A stretch of DNA of 6,882 nt from JAXIPB01 sp045403155 (lineage in GTDB: Bacteria > Actinomycetota > Actinomycetes > Mycobacteriales > Micromonosporaceae), in NCBI GenBank assembly GCA_045403155.1, contig JAXIPB010000291.1, positions 1 through 6,882 on the forward strand. Direction: 5' to 3'. Of the stretch, positions 1 through 5,832 are shown piece by piece. The translations under genes and the position numbers were made by a program. The notes under the pieces are model-generated. The model was not told the DNA's origin, searched no databases, and saw nothing but the letters and a program-made list of their open reading frames with translations. Each line of letters begins with the position of its first letter. The first letter of the stretch is position 1.

Positions 1-374
1 CCTTGGTCGGCCACCCGGCTGGCCCAGCCCGGCTGGTCCGCCGATTGCACGCTGGCCGCGACCGGAAACAGGCCGGTCGCCACGATCGCATCGCATCCCT
101 CGGCCGCCGCGGGGAGCTTGTCGAACTGTTCGGCGATCAACTCGGCCGCGAGCCGGGGCACGTCCACTACCGACGGCGGCGTCGCCCCGTGCATCAGCGT
201 GCGCACCGGCGCGCCGATGGGCACCAGCGGCACGCCGAACTGGGCCAACCGCTCCGCCCAGTCCGGCGGCGCGCACACCCGCACCTCCGCGCCGAGCGCC
301 CGCAATCGCACCGCCCGTCCCACCAGCTGTTCGACGTCACCGCGGCCCCCATACGTCGACAACAACACACGCAC
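1..374 (-). CDS. GT-B glycosyltransferase, N-terminal part (runs off window)
   Basis: Read on the minus strand from a GTG at 374-372, the frame is open to the window edge (124 codons plus two bases). It begins VRVLLSTYGGRGDVEQLVG and continues with RALGAEVRVCAPPDWAERL, a region reading VPLVPIG, and AELIAEQFDKLPAAAEGCD followed by AIVATGLFP. This is the N-terminal Rossmann half of the actinobacterial erythromycin/vancomycin/sterol-type glycosyltransferases (GT1/GT28-like fold), where the first strand and the G-x-RGDVEP loop bind acceptor. Here the usual Pro after GDVE is Gln. Such enzymes move a nucleotide-activated sugar to a lipid, sterol or antibiotic acceptor in the cytoplasm; the acceptor cannot be inferred. 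The GTG start is chosen because family members begin MRVLLSTYG. The sugar-donor domain lies outside the window. After residue ~108 (VQS) the sequence no longer resembles what I remember of the family, so a lesion cannot be excluded. It is divergent from the sigma operon. Confidence 0.8.
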   Translation of the reverse strand, partial: MRVLLSTYGGRGDVEQLVGRAVRLRALGAEVRVCAPPDWAERLAQFGVPLVPIGAPVRTLMHGATPPSVVDVPRLAAELIAEQFDKLPAAAEGCDAIVATGLFPVAASVQSADQPGWASRVADQ

Positions 375-436
375 GTCGCGCCCCCATTTCCGCAGGTTGT
401 GGCCTCGGCCGACGATTCTGCTGCACGACCCGGGTC

Positions 437-465
437 TTGCCGCAAGCCCCCCGGCGCGTTATATG
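437..465 (+). promoter_or_regulatory. Possible sigma70-type promoter over a palindromic -35
   Basis: TTGCCG at 437-442 and TATATG at 460-465 are separated by 17 bases; each matches four of six consensus positions. The -35 lies inside the CTTGCCGCAAG dyad and directly abuts the GACCCGGGTC palindrome, which would suit a repressor or activator site. Transcription would run rightward into the purine-rich hairpin and on towards the sigma operon about 290 bases away. On the other strand the same AT-rich spot reads TATAAC, so it could instead serve the glycosyltransferase. This rests on motif matching alone. Confidence 0.2.
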
Positions 466-469
466 TTGA

Positions 470-503
470 GAAGGGAAGGGAGTGGGTATTCTCCTTTCCC
501 TTT
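470..503. repeat. Purine-rich inverted repeat (13-bp stem)
   Basis: Positions 470-482 pair with 491-503 around the loop TGGGTATT. Read as plus-strand RNA, all thirteen positions pair, two of them as G-U wobbles (470/503 and 478/495). One arm is almost pure purine (GAAGGGAAGGGAG) and the other pure pyrimidine except for its boundary. No T-run follows on either strand, so it is not a textbook intrinsic terminator. It could be an operator between the divergent genes or a structure in a leader RNA. Confidence 0.5.
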
Positions 504-753
504 GTCGTCCGCTGTGGACGGACAGCCCTAACCGACGAACGTGCCGGGAAGATGTGGTGCTCGATGGGTGGGGTGTCGCGCCGGAGAATCCGGCGTCTGT
601 GGCGTAGCCGGTGAGCGTGGCGGGGCGCATGACGGTGCCGGTGGCCGCCGAGAGTGACTCGCTGCGTCCGACGGGCAGGCAGTGCAGAACGCTCGTTCAC
701 TGGGTGCGCCGCCGGTGGCAGACTCCATGACGTTTCGCGCATGATGTCGGGCA

Positions 754-1398
754 ATGGAGGATCGGATTGAGGGTCACGCTCCCGTGCGTCAAGCGCGCGG
801 TGAGGCGATGCCGGGACTCCGAAGGACACAGCCAACCGACGAGGATTTCGCCGAGACCCTTTCTCGGGCGCGGAAGGGTGACGACGACGCTTTTCGCATG
901 ATTTACCGGACGATGCAGCCGGCCCTGCTGCGATATCTGCGGGCTCTCGTCGGTTCCGATGCGGAGGACGTCGCCTCGGAGGCATGGCTACAGATCGTTC
1001 GCGATCTCCCGTCATTCACCGGCGGCGGCGATGGATTCCGCGGGTGGGCCGCGACCATCGCGCGGCACCGGGCGCTAGATCACCTGCGCCACCAGCGCCG
1101 TCGACCGGCAGCGCCCACGCCGGTTGAGGAGCTTCTTGATGTCGCGGGTGCGGATGATACGGCCGGACATGCGCTCGCCACGGTCTCCACCGACGCCGCG
1201 ATCGCCATGATCGCTTCGCTGCCGCGAGGACAGGCCGAGGCCGTGCTCTTGCGCGTGGTCATAGGCCTCGATGTGCCGACGACCGCGCACGTCCTGGGCA
1301 TACGCCCGGGTGCCGTCCGAACCGCGACTCATCGCGGCCTGCGGCGGTTGGCCGAGCACCTGACCGTGGGGGTCGACGAGGCAAAGGCGCACGAGTAA
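754..1398 (+). CDS. ECF (sigma-70 family group IV) RNA polymerase sigma factor
   Basis: This is a 214-residue two-domain sigma factor that would direct RNA polymerase to a dedicated promoter set. Sigma region 2 spans about residues 44-116: an AFRMIYRTMQPALLRYL helix, the acidic core-binding stretch DAEDVASEAWLQIVRDLP, and the -10 recognition helix GWAATIARHRALDHLRHQRRR. Sigma region 4 spans about 148-203: IASLPRGQAEAVLLRVVIG, then the helix-turn-helix VPTTAHVLGIRPGAVRTATH. There is no region 1.1 or region 3 and no C-terminal sensor extension, as expected for ECF factors. The start is uncertain. The ATG at 754 has little Shine-Dalgarno upstream; GTG 784 lies ten bases after GAGGG; ATG 808 gives a more usual ECF N-terminus but has GAGG only two bases before it. 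The gene heads a unit of four closely spaced genes, so it probably controls envelope functions. The signal it responds to is unknown. Confidence 0.9.
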   Translation: MEDRIEGHAPVRQARGEAMPGLRRTQPTDEDFAETLSRARKGDDDAFRMIYRTMQPALLRYLRALVGSDAEDVASEAWLQIVRDLPSFTGGGDGFRGWAATIARHRALDHLRHQRRRPAAPTPVEELLDVAGADDTAGHALATVSTDAAIAMIASLPRGQAEAVLLRVVIGLDVPTTAHVLGIRPGAVRTATHRGLRRLAEHLTVGVDEAKAHE

Positions 1399-1432
1399 CG
1401 GCCGGGCGTGCGCGGACGCTGAGGGTAGTGAG

Positions 1433-2116
1433 ATGCGAAATCGCCGTATTTACGACGAGGCCGTCGAGCGCCTGCTCACGGGTGACTTTGCCGACCCCGG
1501 CTCGATCGATGACCACTCGGTCCGCCCTCTCGCAGATCTCCTCGCCGCGGCGAGCGCGCCAGCGCGCACACGTGAGCTGGCCGACGAGGGCGCCGCCGTG
1601 GACGCCTTCCGGTATGCCCGATGTCAGCCCACGTCGGCGCGTCACGCCCCGCCTGCGCGCGGGAGAGGTTGGTGGCTGCTCAGCCTGAAAGGGGTTGCCA
1701 TTGCCAGCGCGGTGGCAACCGCCGGCCTGGCTCTGGCCGCGAGCACGGGCGTGCTGCCCAATCCGATCATCGACGTCGACTCGCCGACGGTCAGCGGGGA
1801 CAACGCGGCGCCGCCAACGAGTCCGAGCGCGATGAACGCGAGTGGCCTCGCGTCGACGTCAGCGTCCCCAGGGGTGCCCAGCCCGGGAGCGTCGTCGTCG
1901 TTGGTCGGGCTCTGCCATGCGTACCTCGCCCATGTCACGAACGGGGACGTGCCATCCGATAGTCCGTTGTTCGTGTCGCTTGCCATCGCCGCCCGAGGCG
2001 AGGATAAGGTAATCGCGTTCTGCGAGCGCGTCCTGAGCACGCACACGGCGAATCCATCGGAGCCGCCGAGCGCGCACCCGACCGCGAAGCCGAGCAAAGC
2101 CGGGGAGGAGAGTTGA
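1433..2116 (+). CDS. Single-pass membrane protein downstream of ECF sigma factor; candidate anti-sigma factor
   Basis: This 227-residue protein starts at an ATG with GAGGG seven bases before it, 34 bases after the sigma stop. The cytosolic N-terminus (about 1-78) contains LADLLAAASAPARTRELADEG and a following AVDAFR stretch, a pattern I associate with proteins encoded beside ECF sigma genes in actinobacteria. One hydrophobic helix follows (about 79-104, around WWLLSLKGVAIASAVATAGL). The exterior part is Ser/Pro/Ala-rich and then has a small module with LCHAYLAHVTNGD and EDKVIAFCERVL (Cys161, Cys197), and ends in a Pro/Ser/Lys tail. The two exterior cysteines could form a disulfide. The His-x3-Cys-x2-Cys motif of zinc anti-sigma factors is absent. 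Position and topology suggest an anti-sigma or signal-sensing role, but no function is established from sequence. The stop overlaps the next start (TGATG), implying translational coupling. Confidence 0.8.
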   Translation: MRNRRIYDEAVERLLTGDFADPGSIDDHSVRPLADLLAAASAPARTRELADEGAAVDAFRYARCQPTSARHAPPARGRGWWLLSLKGVAIASAVATAGLALAASTGVLPNPIIDVDSPTVSGDNAAPPTSPSAMNASGLASTSASPGVPSPGASSSLVGLCHAYLAHVTNGDVPSDSPLFVSLAIAARGEDKVIAFCERVLSTHTANPSEPPSAHPTAKPSKAGEES

Positions 2117-2487
2117 TGAGGCACGCCGCACGGTCGGGCGGCAGACCGGTCTTCCTCGATCGGTCGGGTCGGCGTCGCCGACTGGTGCTTCTCGTGGGTG
2201 GCTGTATTGGCGCTGTCCTGATCGCGAGCATTGCGTTGCTCGGGGTCGGGTTATCCGGAGCCTCGCCGCTTCACATTCCGGGCTTTCCGGACGCAGGTCA
2301 ACAAGCGGGCGGCCCGAGCCCGGTGCCGGATGGCACTGCTCCGCCCACCGTCGGCACGGAATCAGATCCGGGGTCTCCGCTGCCAACGGCAACTCCCGGG
2401 CCCGCCGGAACTCCTGAGCCGACCACGCCGAGGCGTATCCCTTCGCACACTCCGTCCCACCCTCCGAAGCCGACGAAGACGAACTAG
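2116..2487 (+). CDS. Small membrane-anchored protein with Pro/Thr-rich exterior tail
   Basis: This 123-residue protein has ATG 2116 overlapping the preceding TGA by one base, with GGGGAGGAG just upstream; TTG 2113 is a less likely start. The N-terminus is strongly basic and contains FLDRSGRRRR, followed by one hydrophobic segment (about residues 23-46, LVLLVGGCIGAVLIASIALL). The rest (about 50-123) is low-complexity, rich in Pro, Thr, Ser and Gly, and has no domain I can name. The basic flank places the N-terminus inside and the tail in the cell wall. It sits directly before the deacetylase/glycosyltransferase gene with a two-base gap, so it may be an accessory of that enzyme or a wall-spanning scaffold. 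Both ideas come from position only. Confidence 0.75.
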   Translation: MRHAARSGGRPVFLDRSGRRRRLVLLVGGCIGAVLIASIALLGVGLSGASPLHIPGFPDAGQQAGGPSPVPDGTAPPTVGTESDPGSPLPTATPGPAGTPEPTTPRRIPSHTPSHPPKPTKTN

Positions 2488-2489
2488 CC

Positions 2490-4601
2490 GTGGTCCGGCA
2501 CAAGAATCGCCGCGAGCCGCGGGCCCACTGGGTGCTGCTCCTCCTTGGCGTGGCCGTCCTGCTCGGAGAGTTAAGTCTCAGTGGCTTCGTCCGCAACATC
2601 GGCGGCGAGGGAGGTAACCCTCGTCCGGTCGGATCGGCCCAGCCGGCCCCGGAGGATGCCACAAGCGGAGGTCCCGTCCTGCGCGTCGAACCAGACGGGA
2701 GCGTGACGAGTCGCGGCATGCCCCCGAAGACCGTTGCGCTCACGTTTGATGACGGACCCGACCCGCGATGGACGCCGCAGATCTTGGACGTGCTCGCCCG
2801 CCATCGCGCACACGCGACGTTCTTCGTCATCGGCTCCAAGGTCAACGAGAATCCCGAACTCACCCGGCGAATTCTGGCTGAGGGTCACGAAATCGGAGCG
2901 CACACCTTTACCCACGCCGAACTCGCAACGCTGCCAGCCTGGCGCCTTCGGCTCGAAATGACACTCGCGCAGAACGCCATCGCCGGCGCGACGGATCGGA
3001 TGGCGACGCTGATGCGGCCGCCGTTCTCGTCGGAGACGAATGCGCTTACCGCCGACCAGTTCGCGGCAATTCGGTCCGCTGCGGCCGGCGAGTACTTGAC
3101 CGTGCTCACCGACCTCGACACGAAGGATTGGGCTCATACGGGGGTCGACAAGATCGTCGCCGCTGGCACGCCAAAGTCCAGTGCCGGCGCCGTTGTCATG
3201 CTCCATGACGGAGGCGGCGACCGTTCACAGACTGTGGGAGCCGTGGATCGGCTCCTCACCGATCTCGGCCGTCGCGGCTATCAATTCACCACGATCTCGG
3301 CCGGGATCGGCATCCCCGCAAACCCAGAGGCTGGTGCGGCCGCCCAGCTTCGCGGCGACGCACTGCGTACGGCCCAATCATTGAGTGGCTGGTTGGCCGA
3401 CATCCTGACGGTCCTGTTGGGGATCGCGCTCGGGTTAGGCGTTCTGCGCCTGGCCGTTCAAGCTCTGACGGCCTGGATTCACGTGCGTCGGGTTCGCCGG
3501 TCGACGGATCGCAAGCGCTACCTCGGTCCGGTGTCTGTGGTCGTGCCCGCGTACAACGAAGCGGCGAATATCGCCGCGACCGTACGCTCGCTCGTCAACA
3601 ACGACTATCCGCATGGGGAGATCATCGTCGTCGACGACGGTTCAACGGACGGTACGGCGGCAATCGTGCGGCGCCTTGGCCACCCCAACGTGCGCGTGAT
3701 ACGTCAACCGAATGCCGGCAAGCCGGCAGCGCTCAACACCGGCATCGCCCACGCTCGATACGACCTCATGGTCCTCGTTGACGGCGACACGGTGTTCGAG
3801 CGGAACGCCATCGGGAATCTTGTCCAGCCGTTCGTGGATGCCGACGTCGGCGCTGTCAGCGGAAACACAAAGGTCGCGAACCGTGGCGGCTTGCTGGGCC
3901 GCTGGCAGCACCTCGAGTATGTGATCGGTTACAACCTCGATCGGCGCATGTTCGATATCGCCAGCTGCATGCCCACGGTCCCCGGCGCGATTGGTGCCTT
4001 CCGCCGAGAGGCGCTGGCCGACGTAGGCGGAGTCTCCCCGGCCACGCTGGCCGAGGACACCGATCTGACGATGGCGATCATCCGGGCCGGCTGGCGTGTG
4101 GTGTACGAGGAGTCGGCGATCGCCTGGACCGAGGCGCCATCCACGGTGCGGCAGTTGTGGCGGCAGCGCTACCGGTGGTCCTTCGGCACCATGCAGGCGA
4201 TGTGGAAGCATCGCCGCGCCCTCGGCGAACGCGGCTCCGGGGGGAAGCTCGGTCGGCGGGGCCTGGTCTACCTCCTGCTCTTCCAGATCCTGCTGCCGTT
4301 GGCCGCCCCAACTGTCGACCTCTTCGCCGTGTACGGACTTCTGTTCCTCCCCGTAGTCCAAGTGGTCGCAGTGTGGGCGGGTTTCATGGCATTGCAGGTG
4401 CTCACCGCGGCATACGCGCTACGGCTGGATCGCGAGCGGCTTGGCCCGCTGTGGTCATTCCCGTTCCAGCAAGTCGTGTACCGCCAGCTCATGTACCTGG
4501 TCGTCATTCAGTCCACTGTGACCGCTCTCACAGGCATCCGATTGCGCTGGCATCGGATCGCTCGAACCGGCGCGGCGGGCGAGGCAATCGGTGTCCGATA
4601 A
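2490..4601 (+). CDS. Bifunctional polysaccharide deacetylase / family 2 glycosyltransferase membrane protein
   Basis: This is a 703-residue fusion starting at GTG 2490, two bases after the previous stop. A membrane helix lies at about 14-34. The NodB/CE4 deacetylase domain (about 78-272) has TFDDGPD (85-91, Asp87/Asp88), HTFTH (138-142, metal ligands), RPPFSSE (176-182), DTKDW (210-214) and VVMLHDGG (His239). A second hydrophobic segment (302-328) leads to a GT2 domain (about 345-575) with VVVPAYNEAANI, VVDDGSTDGT (380-389), NAGKPAALNTG, the metal-binding DGD (431-433), the base AEDTD (521-525) and the QRYRW signature (559-563) of processive synthases. The C-terminus has several helices (about 591-640 and 662-682) and ends in RWHRIARTGAAGE. 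All catalytic motifs appear intact. Relatives include hyaluronan, chitin-oligosaccharide and poly-N-acetylglucosamine synthases. The likely role is to polymerise a GlcNAc-like sugar in the cytosol and deacetylate it outside; the exact sugar is inferred. It is probably controlled by the upstream ECF factor. Confidence 0.93.
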   Translation: MVRHKNRREPRAHWVLLLLGVAVLLGELSLSGFVRNIGGEGGNPRPVGSAQPAPEDATSGGPVLRVEPDGSVTSRGMPPKTVALTFDDGPDPRWTPQILDVLARHRAHATFFVIGSKVNENPELTRRILAEGHEIGAHTFTHAELATLPAWRLRLEMTLAQNAIAGATDRMATLMRPPFSSETNALTADQFAAIRSAAAGEYLTVLTDLDTKDWAHTGVDKIVAAGTPKSSAGAVVMLHDGGGDRSQTVGAVDRLLTDLGRRGYQFTTISAGIGIPANPEAGAAAQLRGDALRTAQSLSGWLADILTVLLGIALGLGVLRLAVQALTAWIHVRRVRRSTDRKRYLGPVSVVVPAYNEAANIAATVRSLVNNDYPHGEIIVVDDGSTDGTAAIVRRLGHPNVRVIRQPNAGKPAALNTGIAHARYDLMVLVDGDTVFERNAIGNLVQPFVDADVGAVSGNTKVANRGGLLGRWQHLEYVIGYNLDRRMFDIASCMPTVPGAIGAFRREALADVGGVSPATLAEDTDLTMAIIRAGWRVVYEESAIAWTEAPSTVRQLWRQRYRWSFGTMQAMWKHRRALGERGSGGKLGRRGLVYLLLFQILLPLAAPTVDLFAVYGLLFLPVVQVVAVWAGFMALQVLTAAYALRLDRERLGPLWSFPFQQVVYRQLMYLVVIQSTVTALTGIRLRWHRIARTGAAGEAIGVR

Positions 4602-4622
4602 GGACTAATTGATCAAAGTTAG

Positions 4623-4642
4623 AACTGTCAACTTTTGGTCAT
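4623..4642. promoter_or_regulatory. Conserved upstream element, copy A
   Basis: AACTGTC-N2-CTTT-N-GGTCAT recurs at 5923-5942 with only three differences. In both copies it ends exactly 25 bases before the putative -35, while those 25 bases are mostly different. In this copy the first half lies in a weak dyad, AAAGTT (4615-4620) with AACTTT (4630-4635), just after the palindrome TTGATCAA (4609-4616). Constant spacing suggests a protein-binding site, but simple shared ancestry could also explain it. Confidence 0.4.
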
Positions 4643-4667
4643 TAGACGCGGCTCACTGTTGGCGCGC

Positions 4668-4696
4668 GACGCACGGTCGGCGATTGCCGCTATATA
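4668..4696 (+). promoter_or_regulatory. Putative promoter of surface-protein gene A
   Basis: GACGCA (4668-4673) and TATATA (4691-4696) are 17 bases apart, and the same pair with the same spacing occurs in front of gene B. An alternative -10, TATAAA, is at 4693-4698. The shared block continues as AACAC-R-TAGGC. The -35 is a poor match to TTGACA, so an activator or another sigma factor may be needed. If used, it would start a leader of roughly 170 bases. Confidence 0.45.
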
Positions 4697-4702
4697 AACA
4701 CG

Positions 4703-4875
4703 TAGGCGTGATTCGATCTCCCATTGCTGGTTGCCTCGTAGCTAGACCGGAGGCCGGGGTCGGGGAGGCGGATTGGTCAACCTTTTGTAAAACAGACGGT
4801 CCGAACGGCTGATCTTCGATCAGCTCCGGCTGTGAAGGATGCGAAGGTCTACCCGACCGCATCGGAGGAAGTTGC
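4703..4875 (+). promoter_or_regulatory. Long 5' leader of gene A with RBS-proximal hairpin
   Basis: The proximal half (about 4703-4790) does not match copy B. The distal half does. GCTGATC (4808-4814) and GATCAGC (4818-4824) form a perfect seven-pair stem with loop TTC, with CCG (4801-4803) and CGG (4827-4829) able to close it. It is followed by GGCTGTGAAGGA and CGAAGGTCTAC (4828-4852, with a two-base variable step between) and the ribosome-binding site GGAGGAA (4864-4870), five bases before ATG 4876. Copy B has a different but stronger hairpin at the same place. This suggests post-transcriptional control, but I recognise no known riboswitch class. Confidence 0.45.
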
Positions 4876-5673
4876 ATGGCTTGGCGCAGGATGGCTGTCC
4901 CGTCGTGGCGAAACGCATCTCGCCACCTGACCCCTCGGAGTCGAAGCATGGCAAGTCATTGGTTCTCCCGTGTCGCGGTTGTTTCCGCGATTGTCGGTGC
5001 TATGACGATCACCGGCGCCTCCGCCGCATTGGCCGATGACCCAGCTGGCAACAACACCACGGTTAAGATCGGCGCGCAGATTGAAGTTGACGACGTTGCC
5101 AACGATCCCCACGTCCCATGCGACTTCCAGGTCGAGTTCTTCGGCTTCGACCTAAACCAGACGGCCACGATCACCTTCACGATTCAGCCGCCCTCTGGCA
5201 GCAATGGCGACGTCCTGGCGACCGACACCGAGACAGTCAGCCTGGACGGCGCTGGCGGCGGCGGCCTTAGCGACGTCGACGAAGTCTTCCCGTACTCGGG
5301 GACCAGCTTCGGGCTCGAGAACTTTGACATCCAAGCCCAGGGCTACCACGTCAAGCTGGAAGTGTTGTCGGCGGGCCTTCCCGGCGGCAAGAAGTTCAAG
5401 GTGTTCTGGCTCGATTGCCCCCCGCCCACGCCTACCCCCACGGGAACCGAGACCACGACGACCACCACGACCACCACGGGAACCGAGACCACCACGGGAA
5501 CCGAGACCACGCCCGGTGAGACGACGACGGATCCGGGGTTCCCCGTGACCGGCACCGCAGTCGGCGGTCTGGTGACGGCCGGTCTTGTTCTGGTCCTCGG
5601 CGGCGCTGGGCTGATCGTGCTGATGATGGCCCGACGTCGGAGCGACGCGGCGGCAACCGACGCCACTGACTAG
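4876..5673 (+). CDS. Secreted surface protein A with FPVTG sorting signal
   Basis: This 265-residue protein is probably exported and anchored to the cell wall. From ATG 4876, a long basic n-region (1-31) precedes a hydrophobic stretch (about 32-49) and a likely signal-peptidase site ALA|DD (after residue 53). A shorter start at ATG 4948 (codon 25, with GGAG seven bases upstream) would give a normal signal peptide. However, ATG 4876 aligns with the start of gene B and has the conserved GGAGGAA. The mature domain (about 54-181) is probably beta-rich, with CDFQVEFFGFDLNQTATITF and then GYHVKLEV and KVFWLDC near its end. Cys82 and Cys181 may form a disulfide. I recall similar domains in actinobacterial surface proteins but cannot name a function. 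A Thr-rich stalk with GTETT repeats (about 185-217) precedes FPVTG (222-226), a membrane helix (about 227-250) and RRR. No sortase gene is in the window. Confidence 0.85.
   Translation: MAWRRMAVPSWRNASRHLTPRSRSMASHWFSRVAVVSAIVGAMTITGASAALADDPAGNNTTVKIGAQIEVDDVANDPHVPCDFQVEFFGFDLNQTATITFTIQPPSGSNGDVLATDTETVSLDGAGGGGLSDVDEVFPYSGTSFGLENFDIQAQGYHVKLEVLSAGLPGGKKFKVFWLDCPPPTPTPTGTETTTTTTTTTGTETTTGTETTPGETTTDPGFPVTGTAVGGLVTAGLVLVLGGAGLIVLMMARRRSDAAATDATD
5443..5514 (+). repeat. 18-base repeats encoding GTETT-type stalk
   Basis: GGAACCGAGACC recurs at 5443, 5479 and 5497; the last two units are contiguous 18-base copies that continue ACCACG and ACGCCC. They encode Gly-Thr-Glu-Thr-Thr in the low-complexity stalk between ectodomain and sorting motif. 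Between the first two copies is a Thr run written with ACG and ACC codons. Such repeats can change copy number and thus stalk length. Confidence 0.7.
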
Positions 5674-5721
5674 GAGAGGACGCCAGCCTCCAAACCGATC
5701 CTCCAGGTTAGGTGGGTTGCC

Positions 5722-5761
5722 CCGGCCCCGGACGATGCTAAATGGCACCGTCCGGGGCCGG
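5722..5761 (+). terminator. Strong GC-rich terminator hairpin after gene A
   Basis: CCGGCCCCGGACG (5722-5734) is perfectly complementary to 5749-5761, and TGC (5736-5738) pairs with GCA (5745-5747) inside, leaving a six-base loop. It lies 48 bases after the stop. There is no T-run, which is common for high-GC actinobacterial terminators. It separates gene A from cassette B, so gene B must have its own promoter. Confidence 0.7.
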
Positions 5762-5832
5762 TGCGTGCGGCTGCGCCCGAAGTCGGCCTCCAGGGCCGTG
5801 TGAGAACATGCTGAGGCACGCGCACACACGAG
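5762..5832. other. Short spacer between cassettes
   Basis: Seventy-one bases lie between the terminator of gene A and the start of homology to the deacetylase/glycosyltransferase tail. They do not match the sequence upstream of the corresponding tail in copy A. A CAC/CGC-rich patch (5815-5830) is the only visible bias. The right-hand end marks the recombination breakpoint. Confidence 0.5.

Larger units (their letters stand above)
375..753. other. Divergent intergenic region without a supported gene
   Basis: This stretch of 379 bases separates the minus-strand glycosyltransferase from the plus-strand sigma-factor gene. Open frames crossing it on both strands are Arg/Pro/Ser-rich, have no recognisable family signature and overlap each other, so I read none as coding. 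It holds a perfect ten-base palindrome GACCCGGGTC at 427-436, an adjoining CTTGCCGCAAG dyad (436-446), a purine-rich hairpin (470-503) and a small hairpin CGTCC-GCTGT-GGACG (506-520). From about 525 to 753 I see no clear structure. The promoters of both flanking genes should lie here. I could not find a persuasive ECF-type promoter (GGAAC/CGTT-like pair) in front of the sigma gene. Confidence 0.6.
4539..5761 (+). repeat. Surface-protein cassette, copy A
   Basis: This first of two paralogous segments runs from the last codons of the deacetylase/glycosyltransferase gene through promoter, leader, surface-protein gene and terminator. It matches copy B (about 5833-6882) in blocks: the glycosyltransferase tail, an upstream 20-base element, the promoter-like pair, the distal leader, the ribosome-binding site, the 3' end of the gene (about 90% identical by eye over about 140 bases) and the start of the terminator region. 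In the upstream part the offset is a steady 1298-1300 bases. Sequence between blocks and the ectodomain-coding middle is diverged or unrelated. Confidence 0.8.

Noticed and set aside
194..1015. A 273-codon minus-strand frame crossing the intergenic gap and the sigma gene
   Set aside because: It is Arg/Pro/Ala-rich without family features, overlaps the sigma-factor gene antisense, and covers the glycosyltransferase start in another frame. It is typical of chance open frames in high-GC DNA.
1859..2863. A 334-codon minus-strand frame opposite the small membrane proteins and the deacetylase start
   Set aside because: The opposite strand carries a motif-rich protein and two proteins with clear membrane helices, whereas this product has no recognisable domain and low-complexity Arg/Ser/Pro content.
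4602..4680. Intrinsic terminator for the deacetylase/glycosyltransferase operon
   Set aside because: Only a weak AAAGTT/AACTTT dyad and the TTGATCAA palindrome are present, neither GC-rich. Read-through into the first surface gene remains possible.
4690..4875. Leader tested as a c-di-GMP (GEMM) or c-di-AMP (ydaO) riboswitch, both known in actinobacterial envelope genes
   Set aside because: The invariant sequence blocks I remember for these classes are not visible in either leader, and only the distal half is shared by the copies.
5443..5514. Repeats considered as a CRISPR array
   Set aside because: The repeats are short, in frame, partly contiguous and encode Thr-rich stalk; there are no unique spacers.
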